A stretch of 61,245 bases of DNA from Clostridiales bacterium (GTDB lineage: Bacteria > Bacillota > Clostridia > Lachnospirales > Lachnospiraceae). Position numbers and translations under genes: made by a program. Shown one piece after another: positions 25,335-34,277 of this stretch (position 1 is the first letter of the stretch; every line of letters starts with the position of its first letter). The stretch covers positions 1 through 61,245 of the forward strand of contig JAHAFI010000018.1 in NCBI GenBank assembly GCA_018374355.1. Reading direction: 5' to 3'. The notes beneath the pieces were generated by a model that saw only the letters and a list, made by a program, of their open reading frames with translations, did no database searches and was not told the DNA's origin.

Positions 25335-26702
25335 ATGAATAAAGTTCAAGCAAAAACACTGCTGACCGAAGGGCCGATCTGGAAACGGATGACTGCATTC
25401 GCATTTCCCCTGTTTCTCGGAAATTTGTTTCAGCAGCTATACAACACCGCCGATTCTCTGATCGTCGGCAATTTTCTCGGCAGCAACGCGCTGGCAGCCG
25501 TAAGTTCTTCCGGCAGCCTGATTTTTCTTCTGGTAGGATTTTTCCATGGGATTGCTATCGGCGCAGGAGTTGTCATTGCCCGGTACTTTGGAGCCCGTCA
25601 GACGAAGGAGCTTCAAAAAGCCATACATACCACCATCGGTTTCGGCATTTTATCTGGGCTTTTGCTGACCATCGCAGGGCTCCTTCTGGCGCCCCGGATT
25701 CTGATTCTGATGAAAACTCCGGCGGATGTGCTGCCCAATTCCATCTTGTATTTCCGAATCTATTTTTTAGGTTCCCTGCCCTTTGTGCTGTACAATAACT
25801 TTGTGGGGATTCTGCAGTCCGTGGGTGACAGCCGTCATCCCCTGTATTACCTGATTTTTTCTTCCATGGTCAATGTCGTTCTGGATCTTTTATTTGTCGG
25901 CGTCTTTCATCTGGGCGTGGGATCTGCTGCTGCCGCTACGATCATTTCGCAGTTTGTCAGCGCAGCCCTCTGTCTGTACCGCCTTACCCGGAAAAGCCCT
26001 GACGAATACCGTGTTTCTCTGAGGAAAATCCATCTGGACCCTTATATGGTGAAACAGATTGTTTCCAACGGACTGCCTGCCGGGGTGCAGAACTCCATTA
26101 TTTCCCTTGCCAATGTGGTGGTTCAGTCCAACATCAATAGCTTCGGGAAAATGGCTGTTGCCGGATGCGGGGCCTACTCCAAAATCGAAGGCTTCGGTTT
26201 CCTGCCTATTACCTGCTTCTCCATGTCCCTGACTACCTTTATCAGTCAGAATCTGGGAGCAAAAAAATATGACCGTGCAAAAAAGGGCGCCCGTTTCGGA
26301 ATTATCTGCAGCCTGATTCTGGCAGAGCTGGTGGGCATCACGATTTTCCTTACCGCACCTAAACTGATCGCAGTCTTTAACAGCGATCCGGAAGTCATCG
26401 CTTACGGGGTACAGCAGGCGCGGACAGTCACTCTGTTTTATTTCCTGCTGGCATTTTCCCACTGTATCGCAGGTCTCCTTCGGGGAGCCGGAAAATCCAC
26501 CGTCCCCATGTTTGTCATGCTGATCTTCTGGTGCATCGTCCGAGTTACTTACATCACGGCCATTGTCAGGGTAATTCCTTCCATCCATGTGATTTTCTGG
26601 GCTTATCCTCTCACATGGTCTCTCAGTTCCATTACGTTTTTACTTTTTTATCTCAAATCGGACTGGATTCATGCCTTTGACAAAAAGGCAGCCAGACACT
26701 GA
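25335..26702 (+). CDS. MATE family efflux transporter 1
   Basis: Twelve-helix cation-driven exporter of 455 residues. Near the N-terminus are the MATE hallmarks TEGPIWKRM and FQQLYNTADSLIVGNFLG; GLPAGVQNS marks the start of the second half. Members export cationic drugs, dyes or metabolites; the substrate is unknown. GAGGAGGG precedes the ATG. It converges on a second MATE gene with a shared terminator. The two proteins are only distantly alike, so they are not a recent duplication. Confidence 0.92.
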   Translation: MNKVQAKTLLTEGPIWKRMTAFAFPLFLGNLFQQLYNTADSLIVGNFLGSNALAAVSSSGSLIFLLVGFFHGIAIGAGVVIARYFGARQTKELQKAIHTTIGFGILSGLLLTIAGLLLAPRILILMKTPADVLPNSILYFRIYFLGSLPFVLYNNFVGILQSVGDSRHPLYYLIFSSMVNVVLDLLFVGVFHLGVGSAAAATIISQFVSAALCLYRLTRKSPDEYRVSLRKIHLDPYMVKQIVSNGLPAGVQNSIISLANVVVQSNINSFGKMAVAGCGAYSKIEGFGFLPITCFSMSLTTFISQNLGAKKYDRAKKGARFGIICSLILAELVGITIFLTAPKLIAVFNSDPEVIAYGVQQARTVTLFYFLLAFSHCIAGLLRGAGKSTVPMFVMLIFWCIVRVTYITAIVRVIPSIHVIFWAYPLTWSLSSITFLLFYLKSDWIHAFDKKAARH

Positions 26703-26705
26703 TTC

Positions 26706-26771
26706 AAAACAGGAAAGAGGCCCCGCAAATATCTTCTCACGAAAATATTTGCGGGGCCTCTTTCCTGTTTT
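26706..26771. terminator. Long bidirectional terminator between two MATE genes
   Basis: A near-perfect 27-bp stem (26706-26732 with 26745-26771) with a GC-rich centre and A/T flanks on both sides. It overlaps the stop codon of MATE 2. Confidence 0.9.
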
Positions 26772-28128
26772 AAGACTGCTGATGCGCCTTGCGCATCCTC
26801 ACAAATGTATACGCCAGCCACAGCGGCAGCACCGTTCCCTTCAGCACACTGCTGATGCTGATGCTCCACCATACGCCGTTCAATCCCAACACCGTAGCGC
26901 CCAGCAGCATCGCTAACGGAATACGCAGCCCATTGCACACGATTCCCACAATGGAGGGCTGCATGGTCTTTCCGATTCCCTGAAAGGTTCCCGCCGCAGC
27001 GGCCTCAGTGCACATAAACAACTGGGACACCCCGAGAATCCTAAGATAATCCACACCCATAGGAATCACATCCGGCTCGGAAATAAAAATCCTAAACAGC
27101 ATCTCCGGAAATGCCACCAGTACAAACGTAGTAAAGCAGCCCCAGATCAGCACGATTCCCAGCGCCGTGTGATATCCTTTTTTTACCCGGTCCTTCCTGC
27201 CTGCACCGTAATTCTGCGCAGTAAATGCATTTACCGCACTGCCGAATCCATCGGCAGTCATCCATGAGATGGACTCAATCTGGCTTCCAACCTTCTGGAC
27301 GGCCACCGCAGCATCTCCCCATCCGGCGATCATCCTTGCGATGATCATGGAGATTGCAGTAAAAATCAGGCTTTGGACAGCCGTGGGAAGTCCCACCATC
27401 AAAATTTCCCGGAAATATCTGATTTTTGTAATCTCCAGAATCCGGATATGCTGAAATATCACCGTTTCCCTGCGGACAAATCGCAGGTATACCAAAAACA
27501 CGATGATCTGCGCCAGAAGGGTGGCAATAGCCGCACCTGCCGCCCCCATCCCCGGCAATGGACCGATTCCAAAAATCAGAAGGGGATCCAAGAAAAAATT
27601 GATGACCAGTCCGATGGTCGTTGACCGGAAAGTGACGACACTGTTTCCCATAGAAGTCATCAGTCCTGTGAGAATCTGATTTACAAAATTAAATACAATT
27701 CCGCCGCAGGTGATCATCAGATACCATCTGGCATCCCGGATGACCTCTTCATTATTTAAGTTAAAAAATCCGATCAAGCCCCGATTTCCTAAAATCGATA
27801 CCAGACCGAAAATCAAACCGAAAATGATTCCCATCTGCAGGGATGCCCGGGCATAGCTGACCGCCTCCTTGTCCTTCCCTGCGCCCAGAGACTGACCCAT
27901 CAATACCTGTCCGCCCATTCTCGCCAAAATAGCAAAACCGCTGGACAGCCACATATACATTCCCGCTGCTCCCACGGCAGCCACAGCATTGCTTCCGATT
28001 CTTCCGATCCAGATCATATCGGTCAGATTGTACGCCATCTGAAGCAGTGAGGTTCCCATAATCGGAAGCGCCAGCTTCGCCAGTGATCCGGCAATAGGCC
28101 CCTCCAATAAATTTACTTTCTCTTTCAT
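26770..28128 (-). CDS. MATE family efflux transporter 2
   Basis: Twelve-helix exporter of 452 residues. Hallmarks are LLEGPIAGSLAKLALP, MAYNLTDMIWIGRIG and VGLPTAVQSLIF at the start of the second half. Substrate unknown. I start at 28128, preceded by AGGAGAAG; a GTG at 28158 is in frame, but that ribosome site lies inside the extension. It has its own promoter (28170-28198), divergent from the MFS gene, so the ArsR-type regulator next door might also affect it. Confidence 0.91.
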   Translation of the reverse strand: MKEKVNLLEGPIAGSLAKLALPIMGTSLLQMAYNLTDMIWIGRIGSNAVAAVGAAGMYMWLSSGFAILARMGGQVLMGQSLGAGKDKEAVSYARASLQMGIIFGLIFGLVSILGNRGLIGFFNLNNEEVIRDARWYLMITCGGIVFNFVNQILTGLMTSMGNSVVTFRSTTIGLVINFFLDPLLIFGIGPLPGMGAAGAAIATLLAQIIVFLVYLRFVRRETVIFQHIRILEITKIRYFREILMVGLPTAVQSLIFTAISMIIARMIAGWGDAAVAVQKVGSQIESISWMTADGFGSAVNAFTAQNYGAGRKDRVKKGYHTALGIVLIWGCFTTFVLVAFPEMLFRIFISEPDVIPMGVDYLRILGVSQLFMCTEAAAAGTFQGIGKTMQPSIVGIVCNGLRIPLAMLLGATVLGLNGVWWSISISSVLKGTVLPLWLAYTFVRMRKAHQQS

Positions 28129-28169
28129 ACTTACTTCTCCTGAATATTTTTCTTTCACACCCTCTGACT

Positions 28170-28198
28170 ATGTTAACGGAATCCCTGCAAAAAAGCAA
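28170..28198 (-). promoter_or_regulatory. Promoter of MATE transporter 2
   Basis: Minus-strand TTGCTT (28193-28198), 17-bp spacer, TAACAT (28170-28175). Confidence 0.5.
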
Positions 28199-28227
28199 GG
28201 AGTATCCATAGTTTTTGCAACTATCTG

Positions 28228-28256
28228 TTGACAATCATCGAAATGTATTTTAGAAT
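28228..28256 (+). promoter_or_regulatory. Promoter of the MFS-ArsR operon with overlapping inverted repeat
   Basis: TTGACA (28228-28233), 17-bp spacer, TAGAAT (28251-28256). Just after the -10, ATATCATCT and AGATATC form an imperfect inverted repeat (28254-28272), a good position for an ArsR-type repressor. Confidence 0.75.
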
Positions 28257-28312
28257 ATCATCTAAAGATATCTTTTTATATTGTTCGAAACATTGTTAAG
28301 GAGGATTTCTCT

Positions 28313-29581
28313 ATGGAAAAGATTACTTACCGTTCCATTCTTAAAGAGCGCCTCTACACCCAGCATCTGGTCTCAACACTGATTTCCCGCTTCGGGGATT
28401 CACTGGATGCCATCGCCTATAGCTGGATCATGTACGAGGTAACTGAAAACGCATCGCTCATCGCCTTCATCATGGCGCTGAACTATATTCCCACCATCTG
28501 CTTCCAGCCCTTTCTGGCGGTTTTAGTGGAACGGATGGAAAAGAAGAAGGTACTTGCCTTCACTTCTATGGGGCGCGGAGCTATTGTTTTGTGCACTGTA
28601 TTTCTGTACCTCACAGGCAATATCACCAGTATTTATCTCATGGCTGCCACGCTCCTTACCTCCACTCTGGAGGCCTTGTCCCTCCCTGCCGGAAATGCCT
28701 TTGTTCCCAAACTCATTTCCATGGATAAAATGACAGCGGCCAAAAGTCTGTCAGCCTCCACAACTACTCTCGTAGAGCTTGTGGGAACCAGCCTTGCCGG
28801 TTCCGTAATTGCCTTTTTGGGCGCACACACCGCCCTTTTCATTGATGCCGCTACCTTTGTGATTTCTGCATTTTTGACTCTGACCATTCCTCTTAGGGAA
28901 AAACGGGAATCAGCGGCCATCACCCTTGCCGATTATAAAAAGGATCTGGTTGGAGGCTTCCGGTATCTGACCTCCCACAAAATCCTGATGGGAATCATTG
29001 CTATCGGTATGTCCATGAATATGATCAATGTACCTTTCAGCAGTTTCCAGTCTATCTTTGTGGCGGACTATCTGAAGCTGGACGCGCAGGCGCTCTCCGC
29101 CTTCAGTGTTGCCATGATGACCGGTATGCTGCTGGGCTCCCTTTCATCCCCGAAGCTGGCAGAAAAAGTGGGCGTGCGGAAAGGAATCGTCATTTCGGGA
29201 ATGCTGTTTTCCCCTGTTTATCTGATTGAAACCTTTCTTCCCCTGTATCAACTGCCTGTCCCTGTGATTTACCTTGCCTCCATCATCGGTTTCTTTCTGA
29301 TGGGTCTTGGCTTTGGATTGGTGAGCGTACTGTTTTCCACCGTTTTTGTCCGGCTTGTACAGCAGGAATATATGGCAAGAGTCAGCGGCATTACCAACGC
29401 CCTTCTCATGGCCATGATGCCTGTTATGGCACTGGTTTGTTCCCTTTTGGCTGTATTTCTCAAGGTCAACAGCATCTTTTTTATCGTAGCCGTCTGTAAT
29501 ATTTTTATGTATCTGTATGTTGCCAGAGCAAATGTATTTCGCGTGCTGGACAGTGAATCGAAAGGAGAAAAAGAGCGATGA
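28313..29581 (+). CDS. MFS transporter (MFS_3, macrolide-efflux-like)
   Basis: Twelve-helix major facilitator of 422 residues. The opening LISRFGDSLDAIAYSW, the helix 2-3 loop VERMEKKKVL and the long central basic loop resemble the MFS_3/MefA-like exporters. Substrate unknown; drug or lipid export is likely from the family. The gene overlaps the downstream ArsR-type regulator by four bases (ATGA), which suggests the pump is induced by a ligand of that regulator. Confidence 0.87.
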   Translation: MEKITYRSILKERLYTQHLVSTLISRFGDSLDAIAYSWIMYEVTENASLIAFIMALNYIPTICFQPFLAVLVERMEKKKVLAFTSMGRGAIVLCTVFLYLTGNITSIYLMAATLLTSTLEALSLPAGNAFVPKLISMDKMTAAKSLSASTTTLVELVGTSLAGSVIAFLGAHTALFIDAATFVISAFLTLTIPLREKRESAAITLADYKKDLVGGFRYLTSHKILMGIIAIGMSMNMINVPFSSFQSIFVADYLKLDAQALSAFSVAMMTGMLLGSLSSPKLAEKVGVRKGIVISGMLFSPVYLIETFLPLYQLPVPVIYLASIIGFFLMGLGFGLVSVLFSTVFVRLVQQEYMARVSGITNALLMAMMPVMALVCSLLAVFLKVNSIFFIVAVCNIFMYLYVARANVFRVLDSESKGEKER

Positions 29582-30621
29582 ATTACCGTATTTCCCATGA
29601 TATCAATTATGAAAATGAGGCCGTCCGATTGATTTCCATGCACTATGGAGAGGATCATGGCTATGAAAACTGGCTGAAAAATACGCTGGAACGGAATAAC
29701 TACATCCAAAGCTGGCTGGAAGATATGATGAAGCCCCTGATTGCTCTGGAAGAAGAGGTCTTCCGTGAAGCTTCTATTTCAGAAGAAGATTTCCGGTTAT
29801 ACTTTACCCCTAAACTCTATGATCCCGACAGACTGGGGGACAATCTGGTGGATGTCTTCTGCGATATGATCCGTTTCCATGAAGGATCGGATGAAAATGA
29901 GCGAAAGAAGCTTTTTGCAAACTATGTCCTTTTTGACTTCGATCTTGCGAAAGAGACGGCAGCCCCCAGTACTGACGAATTTTTCCGTCTTTTGCGGAAC
30001 TTTTCTGCCGATCCCGGCTGCAAATGGGAATGCTATGAAATCTACTGCAATCTCGAGGAACATTTTGCACATGTCAAAGAGCTTCTGGCTCCGGTTATCG
30101 CTGTCCTGAAGCGGCATGAAGGGACTCTTTTAAAGCTGATCCGCGAAAATGCCCCCAGCGAAACCCCGCATTTTCTGAAAGACCAGCAGTTTATCCGGAA
30201 TCTGTATATGGATGAACTTCTGCTGGAATATTCCGTATTCGGATTCAATGGAGTGGGTGTGCGGATACTGGACGTTTCTCCGAACCATGGCCGGGTATCC
30301 TATGGAATCTACGTAGACGCCTTTGTTCAGGAAAAGGCACGACAGGAACAGGCCAGCCTGCAGACCGCTGACCGCTGGAAAAGTCTTTCCGATAAAAACC
30401 GTATCCGGATTCTCTGTCTTTTAAAGGAACGGGAAATGTTCGGTCAGGAATTAAAAGAGGCGCTGGGATTGTCCAACGCCACGATTTCCCACCATATGAA
30501 CGCCCTTCTGGTGGACGATTTTGTCTCTCTCCGCAAAGACGGCAGCCGGGTCGTTTACAGCCTGAACCGCGAAAAAATCCGGGAAGCCATCGACGGGATT
30601 AAAAACCTGCTGCTGGGATAA
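29578..30621 (+). CDS. Large ArsR-type transcriptional regulator
   Basis: DNA-binding protein of 347 residues, about three times the usual ArsR length. The C-terminal 80 residues are a clear ArsR winged helix (LSDKNRIRILCLL, then recognition helix LSNATISHHMNAL and wing KDGSRVVYSL). The first 260 residues are acidic, probably helical, of unknown fold, and may bind the inducer. No CxC metal motif is present, so it is probably not a metal sensor. It shares the operon with the MFS pump and probably represses it. Confidence 0.82.
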   Translation: MNYRISHDINYENEAVRLISMHYGEDHGYENWLKNTLERNNYIQSWLEDMMKPLIALEEEVFREASISEEDFRLYFTPKLYDPDRLGDNLVDVFCDMIRFHEGSDENERKKLFANYVLFDFDLAKETAAPSTDEFFRLLRNFSADPGCKWECYEIYCNLEEHFAHVKELLAPVIAVLKRHEGTLLKLIRENAPSETPHFLKDQQFIRNLYMDELLLEYSVFGFNGVGVRILDVSPNHGRVSYGIYVDAFVQEKARQEQASLQTADRWKSLSDKNRIRILCLLKEREMFGQELKEALGLSNATISHHMNALLVDDFVSLRKDGSRVVYSLNREKIREAIDGIKNLLLG

Positions 30622-30626
30622 GCATA

Positions 30627-31643
30627 TCAGTTTTTCTCCCCCTCATTGGCTTCCTCCAGCGTCATCATCTCTTCGGTCAGTTCCGGGGTAAAGCTGACGC
30701 TCAATACCGCCTGCGGCCAGTTCAGTGAAACGCGGGCGTGCTGCATTTTTGTCTTTGCGCTGTCCTCGATGATGGTCAGAAGCTGATCCAGCACCTCACG
30801 GGTGAGATATCCTCCCCGCCAGTGAAAGGTGAGAGTTCTCCCTTTCTTCACTGCCTGCGCCGTCCGTTTTGCCACATCCTCCTGCTTGGTGAAGGACAGC
30901 TTTTTCTCCAGATAGTAGAAGCGTCCTCCGTCTAAGCAGGGCGGAACCTTTGCGATTAGCGGCTGGTGATCCCGGAAAATGCTTTTATCATCCAGATTAA
31001 AATAATCATAGCGGATTTCCGTTTTACTGAGAGTATTATCAAAGGTAGCATCCAGATGATACATTTTCCCGCCGATCCTTACCATATTCCATGCATGACG
31101 GTACTTGATATTTTTCTCCGGATTTGCCTCGGAAATGACGATGATGCACCAGATTCCCAGCGCATCGCAAAGTATCTTCACTGCTTTCGCAATTCCCTCA
31201 CACACTCCTACCCCATGCCCCAAAGGGCCGATGATCTCATGGGAATAGGGCTTTTTCAGCTTATCATAATGCACGTTCTCACAGATAAAGTCATGGATGT
31301 ATTTCTCCTTTTCCCATTCCCCCAGCTTCTCCGCCTGCCGGGCCAGTTTTTCCACCCGGGCTTTCATGGCCTTCTGATGCTCCCTGATCTTTCCCTTCTC
31401 GAAAAGATACTCCGGTATCATCTGGATATTGGGAGAATCCCCATAGGTGCGGTATTTAAAATTCACCACATAAAAAATTTCCGGGCAGTCCAGACGCAGC
31501 TTAAAGAATATGTCGCTTAAATCCCACGGCTCCAGCCGGGGCACCAGAAACGACGGAGACAATGCCGTGAATCCGGTTTTCATCGCTTGGTAGGCTGCCT
31601 GCTGAGATTTATTCATTCCGTTGTAATAGTATGCTTCCGTCAT
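30627..31643 (-). CDS. Transglutaminase-like cysteine-protease-fold protein, cytoplasmic
   Basis: Protein of 338 residues with the catalytic triad of the transglutaminase-core family: Cys in GVGVCEGIAKA, His in RHAWNMV and Asp in HLDATFD. There is no signal peptide or membrane segment, unlike most bacterial members, which are exported. The start at 31643 overlaps the ribokinase stop (ATGA). It is the last gene of a permease-kinase-transglutaminase operon. Substrate and link to nucleoside metabolism are unknown. Confidence 0.8.
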   Translation of the reverse strand: MTEAYYYNGMNKSQQAAYQAMKTGFTALSPSFLVPRLEPWDLSDIFFKLRLDCPEIFYVVNFKYRTYGDSPNIQMIPEYLFEKGKIREHQKAMKARVEKLARQAEKLGEWEKEKYIHDFICENVHYDKLKKPYSHEIIGPLGHGVGVCEGIAKAVKILCDALGIWCIIVISEANPEKNIKYRHAWNMVRIGGKMYHLDATFDNTLSKTEIRYDYFNLDDKSIFRDHQPLIAKVPPCLDGGRFYYLEKKLSFTKQEDVAKRTAQAVKKGRTLTFHWRGGYLTREVLDQLLTIIEDSAKTKMQHARVSLNWPQAVLSVSFTPELTEEMMTLEEANEGEKN

Positions 31644-32545
31644 TTTTCCAATTCTTTTCTCCATGGGATTGAGGTCTGCGCTCCCTTCCTTGTCACAACA
31701 ATCGAAGCTGTCTTCTGGGCGAATCGGATCGCTTCCTCATAAGACCATTCTTCACTGAGAGCCACTGTAAAAGCTGCCAGAAAACTGTCCCCGGCTGCCG
31801 TACTGTCTACGCACGTTACCCGGTCTGCCGGAAAATACCGTTCCCCCTCTGCATTTACCATCAGACATCCCTCGCCTCCCAGCGTTGCAAGCACCGTCTC
31901 CACGCCTTTTTCCACAAGTACTCTTGCAGCCGACGCGATTTCTTCCCGTGTGGAAACCTCTTTTCCCGTCAGCACTGCCAGCTCCGTTTCATTTGGCTTC
32001 ACCACAGAAACTCCTTTCCAGAATTCCTCCTTCAGCCCTTCCACCGCCGGAGCCGGATCCAGAATCACTTTTTTCCCTTTTTTCACTGCAAGGTCTTTTA
32101 TATGTTGAACTACATCCAGAGGGATTTCCAACTGCATGATGATATAATCACACTCCTCAATATAGCCAATCTGTTCATCTATCATTTCCTTTGTGATTGC
32201 CCCATTGCAGCCCGGAATGACAATGATCGAGTTGTCCCCGCTGTCGTAAACTGAGACAAAAGCCTGTCCGGTAGGTATGCCTTCCAATATCCGGATACCG
32301 GTGGTATCCACATTCACGCCTTTCAGATTCTCTGTCAACTGACAGCCGTAGGGATCTGTCCCCACAGCCCCCAGCATGGTCACATTTCCGCCCAGCTTTC
32401 CTGCGGCATACGCCTGATTGGCGCCTTTTCCTCCCGGAACCAGCTTTACGGATTCTCCCAAAATGGTCTCCCCCGTTTTCGGATTTTCTTTCACACGAAT
32501 TACAAAATCCATATTCAGGCTGCCGATTACAAGTATTTTTTTCAT
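31640..32545 (-). CDS. rbsK: Ribokinase (PfkB family)
   Basis: Cytoplasmic sugar kinase of 301 residues. The N-terminal GSLNMDFV and VPGGKGANQA motifs and the C-terminal anion hole STAAGDSF (catalytic Asp) are typical of ribokinase; the usual DTTAAGD is changed to DSTAAGD. It probably phosphorylates ribose or a nucleoside-derived sugar. ATGA overlap with the upstream permease couples nucleobase or nucleoside uptake to kinase activity, so a nucleoside kinase role is an alternative. Confidence 0.87.
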   Translation of the reverse strand: MKKILVIGSLNMDFVIRVKENPKTGETILGESVKLVPGGKGANQAYAAGKLGGNVTMLGAVGTDPYGCQLTENLKGVNVDTTGIRILEGIPTGQAFVSVYDSGDNSIIVIPGCNGAITKEMIDEQIGYIEECDYIIMQLEIPLDVVQHIKDLAVKKGKKVILDPAPAVEGLKEEFWKGVSVVKPNETELAVLTGKEVSTREEIASAARVLVEKGVETVLATLGGEGCLMVNAEGERYFPADRVTCVDSTAAGDSFLAAFTVALSEEWSYEEAIRFAQKTASIVVTRKGAQTSIPWRKELEK

Positions 32546-33879
32546 TTTCCGCTTTCCTCTTCTACTTTTCCTGCTTCCATATTTTTAGGAAGGAATACAC
32601 TCAAAAGAATCGAAACAATAAATACAACCGCCACACAGTTTCCCGAGAAAATATCCTGAACGATCTGGGGGAAAATGTTCCAGATATCAGCCTCTGTAGC
32701 CGATGTAAAGCCCAGACCTACCGCCAGTGACAGTGCAACAATGGTCACATTTCTCTGGTTAAATCCAGCCTTTGCAATCATCTGGATTCCGCTGACCATA
32801 ATCGTTCCAAACATCATGATGGTACATCCTCCCAGTACCGATTCCGGCAGACTGGAGAAAAATCTTCCGATGGGAGGCAGCAATCCTGCCAAAATCATAC
32901 ACAGCGCACCCAGTCCGATAGTGAAACGGTTTACCACACCGGTCATAGCAACAAGCCCCACGTTCTGGCTGAAGGAGGTTACCGGCGGGCATCCAAAAAG
33001 CGCAGACATTGCGCTGCAGAAGCCGTCGCAAGCCAGTGCGCCCCGGATTTCATTTTCTTCAATCTCACGCCCCAGTCCGCTTGCCACAACCGCCGTACTG
33101 TCTCCGATAGTTTCCGCCGCAGAAACCATGAAAATGATTGTCACCGCAATAATGGCTCCCGGCTCAAACTCCGGCATGATTGGAAGAAACTTTGGAAACG
33201 CTATCATATCTCCGGTAAAAATCGAAGCGAAATCCATATTTCCCATAAAGCATGCCAAAATATATCCCACGATCAGTCCAAATAAAACCGACAACTGTTT
33301 CCAATAGGATTTCGCAAAAATATTGAAAGCCAGACAGGAAATCAATGTAACGCTTCCCAAAATCAGATTTTCTGCAGAACCAAAGCTTTCACTGTAGCCT
33401 CCTCCAAAGGAACGGGTTCCTACCGGAAGCAGTGAAAATCCGATTGCGGTTACAACAGAGGCTGCTACCACCGGCGTCACGATTTTCCGCCAGTATCTGG
33501 CGCAGAGCCCCAGACATCCCTCTAAAATTCCGCCGATGAGCATAGCGCCCACCGCAACGGGATACCCGTAGGAAGCTCCCACATAAGATAAGATGGTTAC
33601 AAATGTAAAGCTGACACCCATGACGATGGGCAGCTTCGCTCCAATCTTCCAGATTGGAAATAACTGAATGAGCGTTGCAATTCCCGCCACAAACATTGCA
33701 TTCTGAAGCAGCGCGGATATCTGCGCCCCCTCCAGCCCACTGGCTGCTCCAATGATTGTAATCGGCGCAAGATTGGAAACGAACATTGCCAGAATGTGCT
33801 GCAGACCAAAGGGCAGCGCTCTCAGTACAGGAACCTTCCCATTCAGGGTATACAGGTTCTTGATGCTTGATTTTTCCAT
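32542..33879 (-). CDS. Xanthine/uracil permease (NCS2 family)
   Basis: Integral membrane symporter of 445 residues with about 12-14 helices. FGLQHILAMF, SAAETIGDST and PPVTSFSQNVG place it with XanQ/PbuX/UacT-type purine permeases; it is clearly different from the uracil-type permease at 18520. Likely substrates are xanthine, urate or another purine. A perfect TATAAT lies at 33924-33929 with a poor -35. I looked for, and did not find, a purine riboswitch. Confidence 0.87.
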   Translation of the reverse strand: MEKSSIKNLYTLNGKVPVLRALPFGLQHILAMFVSNLAPITIIGAASGLEGAQISALLQNAMFVAGIATLIQLFPIWKIGAKLPIVMGVSFTFVTILSYVGASYGYPVAVGAMLIGGILEGCLGLCARYWRKIVTPVVAASVVTAIGFSLLPVGTRSFGGGYSESFGSAENLILGSVTLISCLAFNIFAKSYWKQLSVLFGLIVGYILACFMGNMDFASIFTGDMIAFPKFLPIMPEFEPGAIIAVTIIFMVSAAETIGDSTAVVASGLGREIEENEIRGALACDGFCSAMSALFGCPPVTSFSQNVGLVAMTGVVNRFTIGLGALCMILAGLLPPIGRFFSSLPESVLGGCTIMMFGTIMVSGIQMIAKAGFNQRNVTIVALSLAVGLGFTSATEADIWNIFPQIVQDIFSGNCVAVVFIVSILLSVFLPKNMEAGKVEEESGK

Positions 33880-34026
33880 GTTTTTTCTCCTTCGTTATGT
33901 ACTGTAGATTTTTAATTATAGGTATTATACGACAGATTTTTGTAAAAGGACAGATAAACTTTTGGAGTTTTTTATTAGAGTATATTTGGGGATTCATCTG
34001 AAATTTTGCTGCAGAAGGGGATACTG

Positions 34027-34197
34027 ATGTTGACTCTTGAAGGTCTGATTGCTGTTATCAGCTTATGCTTAACGGCTTTCGGGCTCGGATACACACTAGG
34101 AAGCAGTATCACTATACCGCTTATATGTCAAAAATCTATCACCTTATCGAAACCATTTTGCTATCTCTTCAGCAACAGAAAAACCCGTAGAACCTAG
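34027..34197 (+). CDS. Small hydrophobic peptide, holin-like-toxin resemblance
   Basis: Possible 56-residue product: MLTLEGLIAVISL starts a single membrane helix (about 5-28) followed by a basic tail ending KTRRT. The N-terminus resembles short peptides often annotated as putative holin-like toxins in Firmicutes. AAGGGG lies seven bases before the ATG. The last codons overlap, antisense, the terminator of tuf, so a transcript of this gene would pair with the tuf 3' end. No homology was run, and it may be non-coding. Confidence 0.42.
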   Translation: MLTLEGLIAVISLCLTAFGLGYTLGSSITIPLICQKSITLSKPFCYLFSNRKTRRT

Positions 34198-34207
34198 GTT
34201 CTACGGG
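34179..34207 (-). terminator. Terminator of tuf
   Basis: Perfect 11-bp stem with a 2-base loop (34184-34207), followed on the minus strand by TTTTT; about 70 bases after the tuf stop. Confidence 0.85.
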
Positions 34208-34277
34208 CATCTTACGCTTGGACACAATGGTATCCTATGATACCGATTTATATAATTTTATTCGTACTAATCAGTGA

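Noticed and set aside
33880..34000. Purine riboswitch upstream of the xanthine/uracil permease
   Set aside because: The leader after TATAAT is only about 40 nt and lacks the conserved three-way junction sequence.
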